From: Aerosticca soli
GTDB lineage: Bacteria > Pseudomonadota > Gammaproteobacteria > Xanthomonadales > Rhodanobacteraceae
NCBI RefSeq assembly: GCF_003967035.1
Contig: NZ_AP018560.1
Location: 581,001-645,000 of the forward strand
Length of the DNA stretch: 64,000 nt
Direction: 5' to 3'
Numbering within the stretch: position 1 is the first letter of the stretch; every line of letters starts with the position of its first letter. This document shows positions 26,502-35,356 of this stretch, one piece after another. Under the pieces are notes generated by a model, which searched no databases, was not told the origin of the DNA, and saw nothing but the letters and a program-made list of their open reading frames with translations. The position numbers were made by a program, and so were the translations under genes.

Positions 26502-27227
26502 ATGTCCCAGTGGTCGCTTTCCCAGCTCCTGTCGTCCCTGCATGAAGACATCCAGCAGCGCTTGTCCGTAGTACGCAAGACCTTCGGTCACCCGGGTACG
26601 AAGGGGGATGCGAGCGAGAACGTCTGGATCGACATGCTGGATACCTATCTGCCCAAACGGTACCAGGCGGCGAAGGCGCATGTGGTGGACAGCCTGGGGA
26701 ACTTCAGCCAGCAGATCGATGTGGTGGTGTTTGATCGGCAATATTCGCCTTTTATCTTCACCTACGAGAACGAGACGATCATTCCAGCCGAAAGCGTGTA
26801 CGCCGTGTTCGAGGCCAAGCAGACGGCTGACGCGGGGCTTGTGGCCTATGCCCAGGAGAAGGTCGCCAGTGTGCGCAGGCTGCACCGCACGAGCCTGCCG
26901 ATCCCGCACGCTGGCGGGACCTACCCAGCGAAGCCGTTGATTCCGATTCTGGGTGGCTTGCTCACCTTCGAGAGCGAATGGAGTCCTGCATTGGGCCCAT
27001 CCATGGACAAGGCGCTGAACGCAAACCTCACCGAGGGGCGTCTGGACATCGGATGCGTTGCCGCCCACGGGCACTTTTTCTATGACCAAGCCAGCGGCGC
27101 GTACAGCTACACCAACGAAAACAAGCCGGCGACCGCGTTTCTTTTCAAGCTGATCGCGCAGCTTCAGTTCAGTGGAACGGTCCCCATGATCGATGTGGAG
27201 GCTTACGGTCAGTGGTTGACCAAGTGA
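26502..27227 (+). CDS. nucC: NucC, cyclic-trinucleotide-activated DNA endonuclease
   Basis: 241 residues, the length of E. coli NucC. The restriction-endonuclease-like active site is at the same positions: Asp73 in QIDVVVFDR and Glu104/Lys106 in VFEAKQ. Other family-typical stretches are SLHEDIQQRL, GDASENVWIDMLDTYLPKRY and ILGGLLTFESEWSPALGPS. On binding cyclic tri-AMP, NucC trimers pair and cut double-stranded DNA, killing the infected cell. A GAGG ribosome site precedes the start; 38 bp separate it from the cyclase. Confidence 0.95.
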   Translation: MSQWSLSQLLSSLHEDIQQRLSVVRKTFGHPGTKGDASENVWIDMLDTYLPKRYQAAKAHVVDSLGNFSQQIDVVVFDRQYSPFIFTYENETIIPAESVYAVFEAKQTADAGLVAYAQEKVASVRRLHRTSLPIPHAGGTYPAKPLIPILGGLLTFESEWSPALGPSMDKALNANLTEGRLDIGCVAAHGHFFYDQASGAYSYTNENKPATAFLFKLIAQLQFSGTVPMIDVEAYGQWLTK

Positions 27228-27236
27228 GGGGTCGCT

Positions 27237-29861
27237 GTGGCAAGCATACGTTCGGAGTACCACCGGTTCCTGGCGCACTTGACGCAGCGGCACGTGCACG
27301 ACGACGTGCGCCGGCTGGCGCACCTGGTGCTCGATCACCTGCAGCCACTGGCCGAGGTCGGTGCTGCACGCCGGGGGCGCTCCACGCGCTTGGCGCCGCT
27401 GGCCATCGCGCATCTGGCGCAGATGCCTGTCGCCTACGACGGGGACGCGCGCGGCCCCGAAAACGGGCCGGCGCTCGGGCGACTGCACCAGCTCGAAGTC
27501 GGGCCGTTTCGAGGATTCATGCGGCAGGAGACGTTCGACCTCAGCCATGACATCACCTTGGTCTACGGTGCCAACGGCACCGGCAAGAGCAGCTTCTGCG
27601 AAGCCTTGGAAGTGGCGATGCTCGGTTCGATCAGCGAAGCGCAGGCCAAGCGGGTCGACCAGCGGACGTACTGCAACAACGCTCGCCTGCGCCGCCACAT
27701 CGCGCCAGTCCTGTCGTCTACGGCGGCGGGCGAGGCGCAGGCCGTCCAGCCCGACGAAGCTGAGTATCGCTTCTGCTTCATCGAGAAGAACCGCCTCGAC
27801 GATTTCGCCCGAATCGCCGCGCGGACCCCGAGCGATCAGCGCCAGCTCATCGCCACCCTGTTCGGCGTGGACCAGTTCAGCGAGTTCGTGCGCGGCTTCA
27901 ACCCCTCGCTCGATCAGGACCTGATGCTTGCCGGCGTGCAGGCGGCGCAGCTGGCGCAGCGTCGCCTGCAGTTGGCGAACTCCGAACAGACCATCGCCGC
28001 CTACCCGCAGAAGATCGCAGCGGTCGAGGGCCTGGAACAAGCTTTGGCGCAGCGCATGTCACCTGGCGCGACCTATCAAACCTGCGTGGACTGGCTGCTG
28101 GGTACGCCGCAGCAGCAAGGACGGCTACCGTATGTCCAGGCTCAGCTGGACGCCAACCCGCCTGCCATTCACGAGGTGACCCAGGCCCGCCTGCAAGCGT
28201 TGCTGGCAGAGGCCTACCGCGTCCAGGGACTGTGGCAAGCGTCTTCCGCGCAACTCGCGGCCCGCGCCGGCGAGGTGTCGTACGCGAAGCTCTACGAGGC
28301 CGTGCAAGCGTTGGCGGACGGGGCGACCGCGTGTCCGGCATGTGGAACCGAACTGGCCGCCGTGGCGCAGGACCCGTTCGCCAGGGCGCGAATGGGCCTG
28401 GAGCAGCTCGCGCAACTGGCCGTCCTGCAGCAGCAGGAGGCCGGGCATCGGACGCAGTTGAGCGAGGCGGTCCGAGCGCTGTGTGACGAAATGCGCCGCG
28501 TGGTGGCGGCGGCTGGGGTCGCTTGTCCTGCCGAATCGCAGGCCGCGGGCCTGCCACTGCTGCCTCCCACGTCGGCGGGCAATTGGCTCGGCGGCGGGGT
28601 GAATGGGGACCAGCGCGCCTGGCAAGCCCTCTTACGGATCGCACAGATCATCGAAGGCTTCGACGCGCAGGCGCGCGACGTGAATGCCCAGCGCGGCGCG
28701 ATGGCCCAGGAGCGGGACCGCCTGCAACAGCATCAGCTGGAGATCGAACGGCTGCGGACCATGCGCACGACTGCGGATCAGGAGCTGGCGGCCGCCCGCC
28801 AAACCGTGGCCCAATTCGACGACGCGAACCGCGGCCTGATCCAGGCGGCCACGGACGAAATGCCGGTGGTGGTGCACCATCAGCGGGTCAAGGCCGCCTA
28901 CGACGGCTTCCTGCCCGAGATTCAGGCATACCTGACCGCTCTGCCGGGGGTTCTGCTACAGGGGCTGGGAGACCAAGCCCGCCATCTCTACAACGCATTC
29001 AACCGGGCCGATCCGCCCGGCGATCTGCTGCACGCGCTGTGGTTGCCCGTGGCCGAGAACGGCAAGATCGAGGTGGAGTTCGCCGGCGAGCCGGGCGCGC
29101 GCTACGACGCGTTGATCGTCTTCAGCGAAGGGCACATCAAATGCCTGGGCCTGGCGATTCTGCTTGCCAAGAACCTCGCGCAGGGCTGCCCCGTGGTCAT
29201 ATTCGATGACGTCGTCAACGCGATCGACGACGACCATCGCGATGGCATCTGGCGTACCTTCTTCGAGGACGGTTTGCTCCACGGCAAGCAGGTTATCCTC
29301 ACCTCGCACGCAGAGGAGTTCCTGCACCGCATCCAGCAGGAGTTGGGCGTGCGCCGCGCCGCGGCCATTAAGCGCTACAAGTTTCTCCCGCATCAGGGAG
29401 AGCACGAACTGCGGGTCGACAGCGACCCGCCAGCGAAGAACTATGTTCTTCTGGCCCAGCAGGCGTTGGCGGCTGACGAGAAACGCGAGGCACTGCGTCA
29501 GGCCCGGCCGGCGCTGGAGAGTCTGACGGACCGCCTGTGGACGTGGCTGGGTCGGCGGGCGGACGGCCGGATCGACATCAAGCTGAGCGGGCCCCGCGCG
29601 CCTTGGGAGCTGAACAATAAATGCACCAAGTTGCGGTCGGCCGTCGAGCGTATCGCGGCGCAACATGCGGGTGCGCCGGATGCCGTAGGGGCGTTGGTCC
29701 GGCTGCTCAATGTCAGCGGTACGAGTATTGAATGGGGTTACCTCAATAGCGGTGTGCACGACGCTCAGCGCGATCATGAGTTTGATCGGGCGACGGTAAG
29801 AACGGTCGTCGAGGCGGTTACGGCGTTGGATGCTGCTCTTGATACCCTGCAGAACCGATGA
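27237..29861 (+). CDS. SMC/RecF-like ATPase with a zinc-hook-like CPACG motif, sixth gene of the CBASS operon
   Basis: 874 residues from a GTG 9 bp after nucC with GAGGGG upstream. A helical N-terminus (1-85) precedes an ABC-type head: Walker A GANGTGKSS at about 111-119, then a long helical middle with CPACGTEL near residue 365, and the C-terminal head with Walker B PVVIFDDVVNAIDD (~650) and the H-loop VILTSHAEEF. This split-head layout with a central CxxC is that of SMC/Rad50/RloC-like proteins. No nuclease motif was recognised. Its tight spacing to nucC suggests a defence role; none is proven. Confidence 0.75.
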   Translation: MASIRSEYHRFLAHLTQRHVHDDVRRLAHLVLDHLQPLAEVGAARRGRSTRLAPLAIAHLAQMPVAYDGDARGPENGPALGRLHQLEVGPFRGFMRQETFDLSHDITLVYGANGTGKSSFCEALEVAMLGSISEAQAKRVDQRTYCNNARLRRHIAPVLSSTAAGEAQAVQPDEAEYRFCFIEKNRLDDFARIAARTPSDQRQLIATLFGVDQFSEFVRGFNPSLDQDLMLAGVQAAQLAQRRLQLANSEQTIAAYPQKIAAVEGLEQALAQRMSPGATYQTCVDWLLGTPQQQGRLPYVQAQLDANPPAIHEVTQARLQALLAEAYRVQGLWQASSAQLAARAGEVSYAKLYEAVQALADGATACPACGTELAAVAQDPFARARMGLEQLAQLAVLQQQEAGHRTQLSEAVRALCDEMRRVVAAAGVACPAESQAAGLPLLPPTSAGNWLGGGVNGDQRAWQALLRIAQIIEGFDAQARDVNAQRGAMAQERDRLQQHQLEIERLRTMRTTADQELAAARQTVAQFDDANRGLIQAATDEMPVVVHHQRVKAAYDGFLPEIQAYLTALPGVLLQGLGDQARHLYNAFNRADPPGDLLHALWLPVAENGKIEVEFAGEPGARYDALIVFSEGHIKCLGLAILLAKNLAQGCPVVIFDDVVNAIDDDHRDGIWRTFFEDGLLHGKQVILTSHAEEFLHRIQQELGVRRAAAIKRYKFLPHQGEHELRVDSDPPAKNYVLLAQQALAADEKREALRQARPALESLTDRLWTWLGRRADGRIDIKLSGPRAPWELNNKCTKLRSAVERIAAQHAGAPDAVGALVRLLNVSGTSIEWGYLNSGVHDAQRDHEFDRATVRTVVEAVTALDAALDTLQNR

Positions 29862-29862
29862 A

Positions 29863-29890
29863 CGGCACACGGCTTTGCAGAGCCGTGCCG
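29863..29890. terminator. hairpin between the CBASS-ATPase gene and TIGR03747
   Basis: CGGCAC-AC-GGCT pairs with AGCC-GTGCCG around a six-base loop (two-base bulge). It lies directly after the ATPase stop and before the convergent TIGR03747 stop. There is no U-run on either side, so it is a weak or rho-assisted terminator candidate. Confidence 0.5.
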
Positions 29891-29901
29891 CCCGTGTCAC
29901 C

Positions 29902-30651
29902 TCATAAGTACTTCTTGAAGCTGCCTGCGGTCAGGCTGACTGCCATCCCCAGCAACGCCGCGCTGGGCAGCAGGATGACCAGAGGATGCACCGATATGGG
30001 CAGAGCGAGATAGGTGACCCAAGGCAGCACGGCCAACGGCATCAGGCTGGCCTTCGCGCGGTGGTAGATGAAGCCGGATTCGCGGCCCGCGCCGAACCGG
30101 CGCACATCCCGTCGCACCAGGCCGTCAATCAGGCCGACGAATGCCGCCGTGAGGATCAGCGGCAGCGTGAGCACCAGGACCAGCAGGCGCACCAGGAAGG
30201 TGAGCGTCGTGAAGGCCGCAGCGATCAGGTAGCTTTCGGCCCAGACATAGACTTGGCTGATGTAGTAGCGGAAGTTGCGGCTCTGCCCGTGGCTGGGCGC
30301 GCGGACGCGCTCGGCGGTCTGGCTCATGCGCTCCAGCAACCCCGAGCGCACGAACACCCACTCGTACCCGGTATCCACCAACTCGTGCGCCGTGCGCCCG
30401 GGCTCCTGTACCACCACGCTGCGCGTGAAGTGGTTGGACAGGTGCCCGAGTTCGTACCGCAGCATCTGCTGGGAGTGGCGCCAGCCCTGGTCCTTCCAGA
30501 ACAGGTGCATGCCGGCGCACTCCACCACGATCGAGAACAGCAGCGAGCCAATGAGCACCCCGAGCAGCCGGAACGGTAAGGTGATGGTGCCGACGATCAA
30601 GCCTTGGCGATGGTTCTGCTCCCGCTGCGCGGTCGAGGCGGCATCCTTCAT
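29902..30651 (-). CDS. ICE membrane protein TIGR03747 (DUF4400)
   Basis: 249 residues from the ATG at 30651, which overlaps the traD stop. At least four membrane segments are visible (LPFRLLGVLIGSLLFSIVVE, LVRLLVLVLTLPLILTAAFV, a third near MPLAVLPWVTYLALPI and a C-terminal one). The segment RNFRYYISQVYVWAESYLIA is typical of TIGR03747. The role in transfer is unknown. The defence island is inserted directly downstream of this gene. Confidence 0.92.
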   Translation of the reverse strand: MKDAASTAQREQNHRQGLIVGTITLPFRLLGVLIGSLLFSIVVECAGMHLFWKDQGWRHSQQMLRYELGHLSNHFTRSVVVQEPGRTAHELVDTGYEWVFVRSGLLERMSQTAERVRAPSHGQSRNFRYYISQVYVWAESYLIAAAFTTLTFLVRLLVLVLTLPLILTAAFVGLIDGLVRRDVRRFGAGRESGFIYHRAKASLMPLAVLPWVTYLALPISVHPLVILLPSAALLGMAVSLTAGSFKKYL

Positions 30652-32840
30652 GGCACGGCCTCGTTGCCCGCGCCATCGTCGGCGCCGGTGGCCACCGCGC
30701 CGGGCTCGGCCGCAGCGGCATCGTCCAGCAGGTCGTCGGGCAAGGCCGCATCCTGCAAGGCCGACGAGCTGGTGAACTCCCACCACTGCGTGGCCTCGCT
30801 GTAGCTCTGGCGCATGTACCCGGCCAGTTGCTGCAGGTCCGCCGGCATCACTTCATCCGGGTCCGGCGCCGGCAGCGGCATACGCACCTTCCAGAGCTGG
30901 CCGCCCTGCAGCAGCGCGAAGCACTGGCCCTTGGGCAGGCCGACGACGTGTGACGGCTCGATCATCGGCACGCTGGCCATGCTGATGCGGTCCTGGGTGT
31001 TCGACGTGAAATCCGTCGCGCCGCGGATGTCTGAGCTGTCCGTCGCGCCCGAGACGATGGTGGTTGTATAGACCTCGACCTTCGGCAACTGCCTCGTCAG
31101 CAGTTCCGCGGTGGCCGTCTCGCGCACGCGCAACATGAATAAATTGTTGAAATTCCCGATCACTTGGCCGGCCTTCGCGCGATTTCCGATGCGGGCCTCG
31201 ATGTCCGAGAGCGTCTGCGTGTACGCCGTGACTTGCAGGCCGGCACCGCCGCCCTTGTTGATGAGCGGGATGAATTCATCGCCCATCAGTTCATTGAATT
31301 CGTCCGCGTGCACGTTGATCGGCACGCGAGCGCCAGCCACTGCGCCGGGCAGGCCATCGTCGATTCCGTGCTTGTAGATGTGTCCGGCCACCGAAACCAG
31401 GTCAGAGAACATCGAATTGCCGACCGCTGCGGCGACCTCGGCGTCAGACAACGCATCCAGACCCACATAGACGATGGCCCGCTTTCGGATGACCTGCATC
31501 CAGTCGAAGATCGGGCGCGGGTCGGCCAGGTCGGAGTAGTTCGGCGCCAGGAGCTGGGCGATCTTGCCGCTCGTGAGCTTTTCCAGCAGCGGCAGCAGCG
31601 ATGCAACGATCTTGTCGAAGTAGGTCTTGTCGTAGCGCACCGCCGAGCGCAGGCCATCGAGCACAGGGTCGTAGTTGCGCGCCTGGGAGAGGTATTGCTC
31701 CAGCGCCACCACACGCTTCTCGCGCCCGATCATGTTCCTTGGGATGTTCTTCTCGTTGAGCTTGGCCTCGATCTGGACGATCACCTCCCAGGCCTTGGGC
31801 TCCGTCTTGGCAAAGTAGTGCTGGGCGTACTCAATGAACAGCGCGTCGATGTTGATGACGTGGCGCTGGATCAGCATGTAGTCCGGGCGCTGCCCCAGTT
31901 CCACCAGGGCGCGGGCGATGATGTTCACGAAGCGCCATGCGAACTCGCGGAACGCCGCGCTGTTGCCTTCGCCGGAGAGCTGCCCCGCGATGCGTGTCGC
32001 CACTTCCGAGATCCGACCGAAGCGGCCCACGGCGTTGTAGCGGGCGCTGATTTCCGGCCAGCCCAAGTGGAAGATGTAGAACTCGCCTTCGCGGCCAGCG
32101 CGCTGGGCTTCGACGTACATCCGTTTCAAGAGATCGGCATCCCCCTTGGGGTCGATGACGATGACGACCTCATGCTCGCCGGCAGCATTCCTGCGACGGA
32201 TGTCCTGCGTGACGAACAACTCGGCCAGGCGCGTCTTGCCCACCCGCGTGGTGCCCAGCACCAGCGAGTGCCCGACGCGCTCGCCCAGCGGCAGGCTGAC
32301 GTCCACTTCGTCGGGCTCGATGCCGTGCAGCCTTGGCAGGCCGCCGACAGGCGGCAACGGGCGCACGGGGTTGAAAGGCGCGTCCCAGCCGGTGAGCTTC
32401 GGCAGGCGCGAGAGCGGCAATGGCGCGAACTCCAGCCGTTCCTCCAGGCGCCTGGTCAGCCGGTAGGCCGGCGTCGGCTCGACGTAGCGGCGGAACTCGG
32501 GCCGGTACGTCTGCATCAGCCGATGCGTGTGCTTCTGCTCCCAGAGAAAGCCGCGCCCCACGAATAGGCGCTGCTGGCTGACCGGCACGTCCTTGCTGGT
32601 CATCACGTAACGCGGCAGACGGCGGATGTTGCGCCGGTAGCGCAGGATGATGCGGGCATCGCGGTAGCGGATCGCGCCGTAGGCGCCGAACGCCAAGGCG
32701 CTGCCGATGCCCATGGCCGGGCTCAGCGCGAGCGACCATGGGGCCACCAGGCACAGAAACGCGGCGCCTGCACACGCCGCGACGGTGTATAGCTCCACCG
32801 CTGGGCGTAGCAGAACCTCGACCGGCTGTTTGCCCGACAT
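30648..32840 (-). CDS. traD: conjugative coupling factor TraD, PFGI-1 class
   Basis: 730 residues. Two N-terminal membrane segments (residues ~15-55), Walker A GTTRVGKTRLAEL near residue 200, Walker B VIVIDPKGD near 227, and the TraG/VirD4 C-terminal ATPase region (HADEFNELMGDEFIPLINKG, then AYTQTLSDIEARIGNRAKAG). TraD brings the relaxosome with the ICE strand to the secretion channel. It is preceded four bases away by the TIGR03765 stop. The gene is complete. Confidence 0.95.
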   Translation of the reverse strand: MSGKQPVEVLLRPAVELYTVAACAGAAFLCLVAPWSLALSPAMGIGSALAFGAYGAIRYRDARIILRYRRNIRRLPRYVMTSKDVPVSQQRLFVGRGFLWEQKHTHRLMQTYRPEFRRYVEPTPAYRLTRRLEERLEFAPLPLSRLPKLTGWDAPFNPVRPLPPVGGLPRLHGIEPDEVDVSLPLGERVGHSLVLGTTRVGKTRLAELFVTQDIRRRNAAGEHEVVIVIDPKGDADLLKRMYVEAQRAGREGEFYIFHLGWPEISARYNAVGRFGRISEVATRIAGQLSGEGNSAAFREFAWRFVNIIARALVELGQRPDYMLIQRHVINIDALFIEYAQHYFAKTEPKAWEVIVQIEAKLNEKNIPRNMIGREKRVVALEQYLSQARNYDPVLDGLRSAVRYDKTYFDKIVASLLPLLEKLTSGKIAQLLAPNYSDLADPRPIFDWMQVIRKRAIVYVGLDALSDAEVAAAVGNSMFSDLVSVAGHIYKHGIDDGLPGAVAGARVPINVHADEFNELMGDEFIPLINKGGGAGLQVTAYTQTLSDIEARIGNRAKAGQVIGNFNNLFMLRVRETATAELLTRQLPKVEVYTTTIVSGATDSSDIRGATDFTSNTQDRISMASVPMIEPSHVVGLPKGQCFALLQGGQLWKVRMPLPAPDPDEVMPADLQQLAGYMRQSYSEATQWWEFTSSSALQDAALPDDLLDDAAAAEPGAVATGADDGAGNEAVP

Positions 32841-32844
32841 GGCT

Positions 32845-33393
32845 TCATTGCTCGATGCCGGTGGCCGTGATCAGCGCCGGGTAGTGCCGCAGGCCCAGGC
32901 GATCGGCCAGGTCGTCGCCGGCCACGGGCGCGAGCGGCACGCCCGGCACCAGGGCGCGCAGCCGCGCCAGGCCCTGCGCGGTCTCGACGTTGACGACCAG
33001 GCCGACCGCGCCACGTTCGCGCAAAGCGGCGGCGCGGCGCTGCAACCAGGCCCGGGAAGCCTCGTCGTCGCCGATGACCACGAACGGCCGCAGGCCGGGC
33101 GCTTCGATCACCCGTCGCGCGACGGTGCCGGGCGTGAGCTTGGCGCTGCGCACCGGCAGCATCGCGGCTTCGTCCGCCCGTGTGGCAGGAACCTGGGGCG
33201 TCGGGATGGACGGCCGCGCCGGTGCGTTGGCGCGCGGCTGGAGATTCAGGGCTTCGTAGTACGGCAATGCCGACGTGCCGCCACGGTCCTCGACAACGAT
33301 CAGTGGCTCGCCGGCACGCGAGGCCAGCGGCAGGCCTGACAGCAGCATGAGTAGGCCCGTGAACGCGAGATGGGCGGGATGGGGTTTCGTCAT
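32845..33393 (-). CDS. ICE protein TIGR03765 (PFL_4695)
   Basis: 182 residues from the ATG at 33393, with a signal peptide (LAFTGLLMLLSGLPLASRAG). The mature part contains the family-typical LIVVEDRGGTSALPYYEALN and a C-terminal domain ending HYPALITATGIEQ. It is periplasmic, of unknown function, always adjacent to traD in this ICE class. The start overlaps the lytic transglycosylase stop. Confidence 0.9.
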   Translation of the reverse strand: MTKPHPAHLAFTGLLMLLSGLPLASRAGEPLIVVEDRGGTSALPYYEALNLQPRANAPARPSIPTPQVPATRADEAAMLPVRSAKLTPGTVARRVIEAPGLRPFVVIGDDEASRAWLQRRAAALRERGAVGLVVNVETAQGLARLRALVPGVPLAPVAGDDLADRLGLRHYPALITATGIEQ

Positions 33394-33959
33394 GGGGAGG
33401 TCTCCTGGCGCGCCGCGAGGACCGCGGCGGCTGGTCGCGTGCCCTGCACGCGGGCAAGGTGGCGCGACACGCTGCGCCGATAGCGGGCGGCGGGCTCGCC
33501 GCCTGCGGGGCGGTGGTAGCGGCCGATCGCCAGCAGCCAGTCCTCGCCGGGGGTGTGCTGCTCCTTCAGGATCTCGGCGGCAACGGCCAGGTTGCGATAC
33601 GGATCCAGCAGGTCGCACGCGCCGGTAAAGCGGTGCTTGTGGTAGCCGAGGTTGATCTGGCCCAGGCCCGCATCAATGCGCGTGTGCGGCGTGGCGCGCA
33701 TCGCCTGCTGCAGGCCAGCGCAGGCGTCGGCGCGCGTGGCGAAGCGGCGCGACTGGCCGGCGACGTTGAGGGACCACGGCCACGGCACCAGGCGCCCGTT
33801 GCGCCGGATGCCGCTCTCCTGCAAGGCCACGGCGTAGAGCACGGTCGAGGGGATGCCTGCGCGCTGGGCGGCAAGCTGGTAAGCCGGTGGCGGAACCTCC
33901 TGGGCCAGGGCGGCAACGGCATACAGGCCGGCAGTGAGCACCAGTGCGCGCAGGGGCAT
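33390..33959 (-). CDS. lytic transglycosylase (SLT domain), VirB1-like
   Basis: 189 residues from the ATG at 33959, placed before a signal peptide (LVLTAGLYAVAALAQE); an ATG seven codons upstream would overlap the previous gene. The catalytic Glu lies in YAVALQESGIRR; the SLT motifs GLGQINLGYH and AVAAEILKEQH are present. The enzyme opens peptidoglycan locally for the conjugation channel. It is coupled to TIGR03765 downstream. Confidence 0.92.
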   Translation of the reverse strand: MPLRALVLTAGLYAVAALAQEVPPPAYQLAAQRAGIPSTVLYAVALQESGIRRNGRLVPWPWSLNVAGQSRRFATRADACAGLQQAMRATPHTRIDAGLGQINLGYHKHRFTGACDLLDPYRNLAVAAEILKEQHTPGEDWLLAIGRYHRPAGGEPAARYRRSVSRHLARVQGTRPAAAVLAARQETSP

Positions 33960-33961
33960 GG

Positions 33962-34699
33962 CTACGGCTGGCGCTGCCATTGGCCGTTCACTTCGCGCAC
34001 GGCGGCGGGCAGATCGCCGGGCAGGCCCAGTGACAGCCAGCGGCCGCCGTCGTGGTTGAGCGTGATGCTGCCGGCGCGCACGCGCGCCGGGTCGATCTGC
34101 GCGCGCTTGGCCCAGTCGCGGATGCGCGCGTCATCCTGGCGGCTGCCCACCATGTACAGGTCGAACTCCGCGCCCGAGGATTGCAGGCGCTGCACGAGCT
34201 GTCCGCAGGCTGCGCAGCCGTCCTTGACGAACACCGCCATGCGGCCGCTGCCGCGCAAGGGACTGCTGGATGGGCCGGCGCCCGGCTTGTCGTCGGGCAG
34301 GTTCACGCGCTGCATCCCCGGATTCAGGCGCTGCCAGGCCTCGTCGTAGGCGCGCTGGTAGGCGAGCAGCTTCTCGACGCGGCGCGCTTCCACCTGCACC
34401 TGCAGTTCCGCATAGCGGCGCCGTTCTTCGTCCGTGCGAGCTTCGATGCCCAGGGCGGACAGCGGGTCCAGGTTGGGCGAGTAGATACCCAGCGGCCCAT
34501 CCATCAGCTCGCGGTAGCGTGCCCATTCTTGTGGCTGCAAGCCCCATTCGGTTGCCACCCGGTCGTCCAGCACGCGGGCGGCCAGCGGGCGCTCCTGGCT
34601 CTGTGCGTTGCGCGCCGAGGTCGTTGCGGGCTGCTGCGCCCAGGCGGGCCATTGCGACGACGCCACCAGGACCGCGAAAAGGAGGATCGACGGCTTCAT
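33962..34699 (-). CDS. ICE protein TIGR03759 (PFL_4693)
   Basis: 245 residues with a signal peptide (LLFAVLVASSQWPAWAQ). The segments EWGLQPQEWARYRELMDGP and a thioredoxin-like CAACGQLVQRLQSSGAEF fit TIGR03759, an exported protein with a CxxC pair; the fold resembles a thioredoxin-like domain in its C-terminal half. A role in secretion-channel biogenesis is presumed from context. Confidence 0.9.
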   Translation of the reverse strand: MKPSILLFAVLVASSQWPAWAQQPATTSARNAQSQERPLAARVLDDRVATEWGLQPQEWARYRELMDGPLGIYSPNLDPLSALGIEARTDEERRRYAELQVQVEARRVEKLLAYQRAYDEAWQRLNPGMQRVNLPDDKPGAGPSSSPLRGSGRMAVFVKDGCAACGQLVQRLQSSGAEFDLYMVGSRQDDARIRDWAKRAQIDPARVRAGSITLNHDGGRWLSLGLPGDLPAAVREVNGQWQRQP

Positions 34700-34711
34700 G
34701 GGGTGCTCCGG

Positions 34712-35356
34712 TCAGGGAATCGCCACGCGGCGGGTCTGGTTGCCGGCCTGGAACACTGCGGTGTTGCCCTCGATCGCCTGCAGGCGCCACGGGCCGACCG
34801 CATCCCCGGGCAGCAGCACCTGAAGTTGGGCGGGCGTGAAGTCCCCGATGCTCGGCGCGACGGACACGCTGCGCTGGCCGGCGCGCAGTTCGGCGCCGAC
34901 GACGCGGAATGGCAGCGGCGGCAGCTCGGTCTTGGAGGCGGCGGACGTGCGCGATGCGCGCCGCTGGGCGGGTGCGGTGGCACGCGCGGCGGCTTGGCGC
35001 GCCTTGATCTGCTCGACCTCCGCGCGCAGCGCCTGGAGGTCGTCGGCCGCTGCGTAGCCACTGAGAGATTTCTCGACCTGGGCCGCGCGTGCTTCCAGAA
35101 TCTGGCGGGTGTCTTTGAGGTCAGCGTCCGTCGCGACGGCCGGGCGCTGCTGGATGGCCTCGATCGTCTCGGCCAAGCCAGTTGCCTGCGCTTCCAGGCG
35201 TTGCAGGCGGGAATCCAGCCGCTCCTGGTCGGCCTGGTCGCTGAGGGCCTGGTAGCCCAGGGCCGCCAAGACGCTGAGGAAGATCAACCAGAGCCACATC
35301 AGGCTCTGCACCACCACGGCGGCGGTCGATCGCTGGGCAGGTTGCGGGGCGTTCAT
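34712..35356 (-). CDS. membrane-anchored coiled-coil protein of the ICE pilus region
   Basis: 214 residues: one membrane segment near the N-terminus (LMWLWLIFLSVLAALGYQAL), a coiled coil at about 40-130 (DQERLDSRLQRLEAQATGLA onward), and a C-terminal ~75-residue beta domain (PPLPFRVVGAELRAGQRSVS). It lies between PilL-like and TIGR03759, coupled to the former. I do not recognise a named family; its position fits the type IV pilus or transfer assembly genes of such ICEs. Confidence 0.75.
   Translation of the reverse strand: MNAPQPAQRSTAAVVVQSLMWLWLIFLSVLAALGYQALSDQADQERLDSRLQRLEAQATGLAETIEAIQQRPAVATDADLKDTRQILEARAAQVEKSLSGYAAADDLQALRAEVEQIKARQAAARATAPAQRRASRTSAASKTELPPLPFRVVGAELRAGQRSVSVAPSIGDFTPAQLQVLLPGDAVGPWRLQAIEGNTAVFQAGNQTRRVAIP

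Noticed and set aside
26259..28040. Minus-strand open frame of about 590 codons across nucC and the ATPase gene
   Set aside because: Antisense shadow spanning two genes with clear catalytic motifs on the plus strand.
29863..29890. Attachment-site or IS-end reading of the hairpin after the ATPase gene
   Set aside because: No direct repeats flank it and its position between convergent stops fits a terminator.
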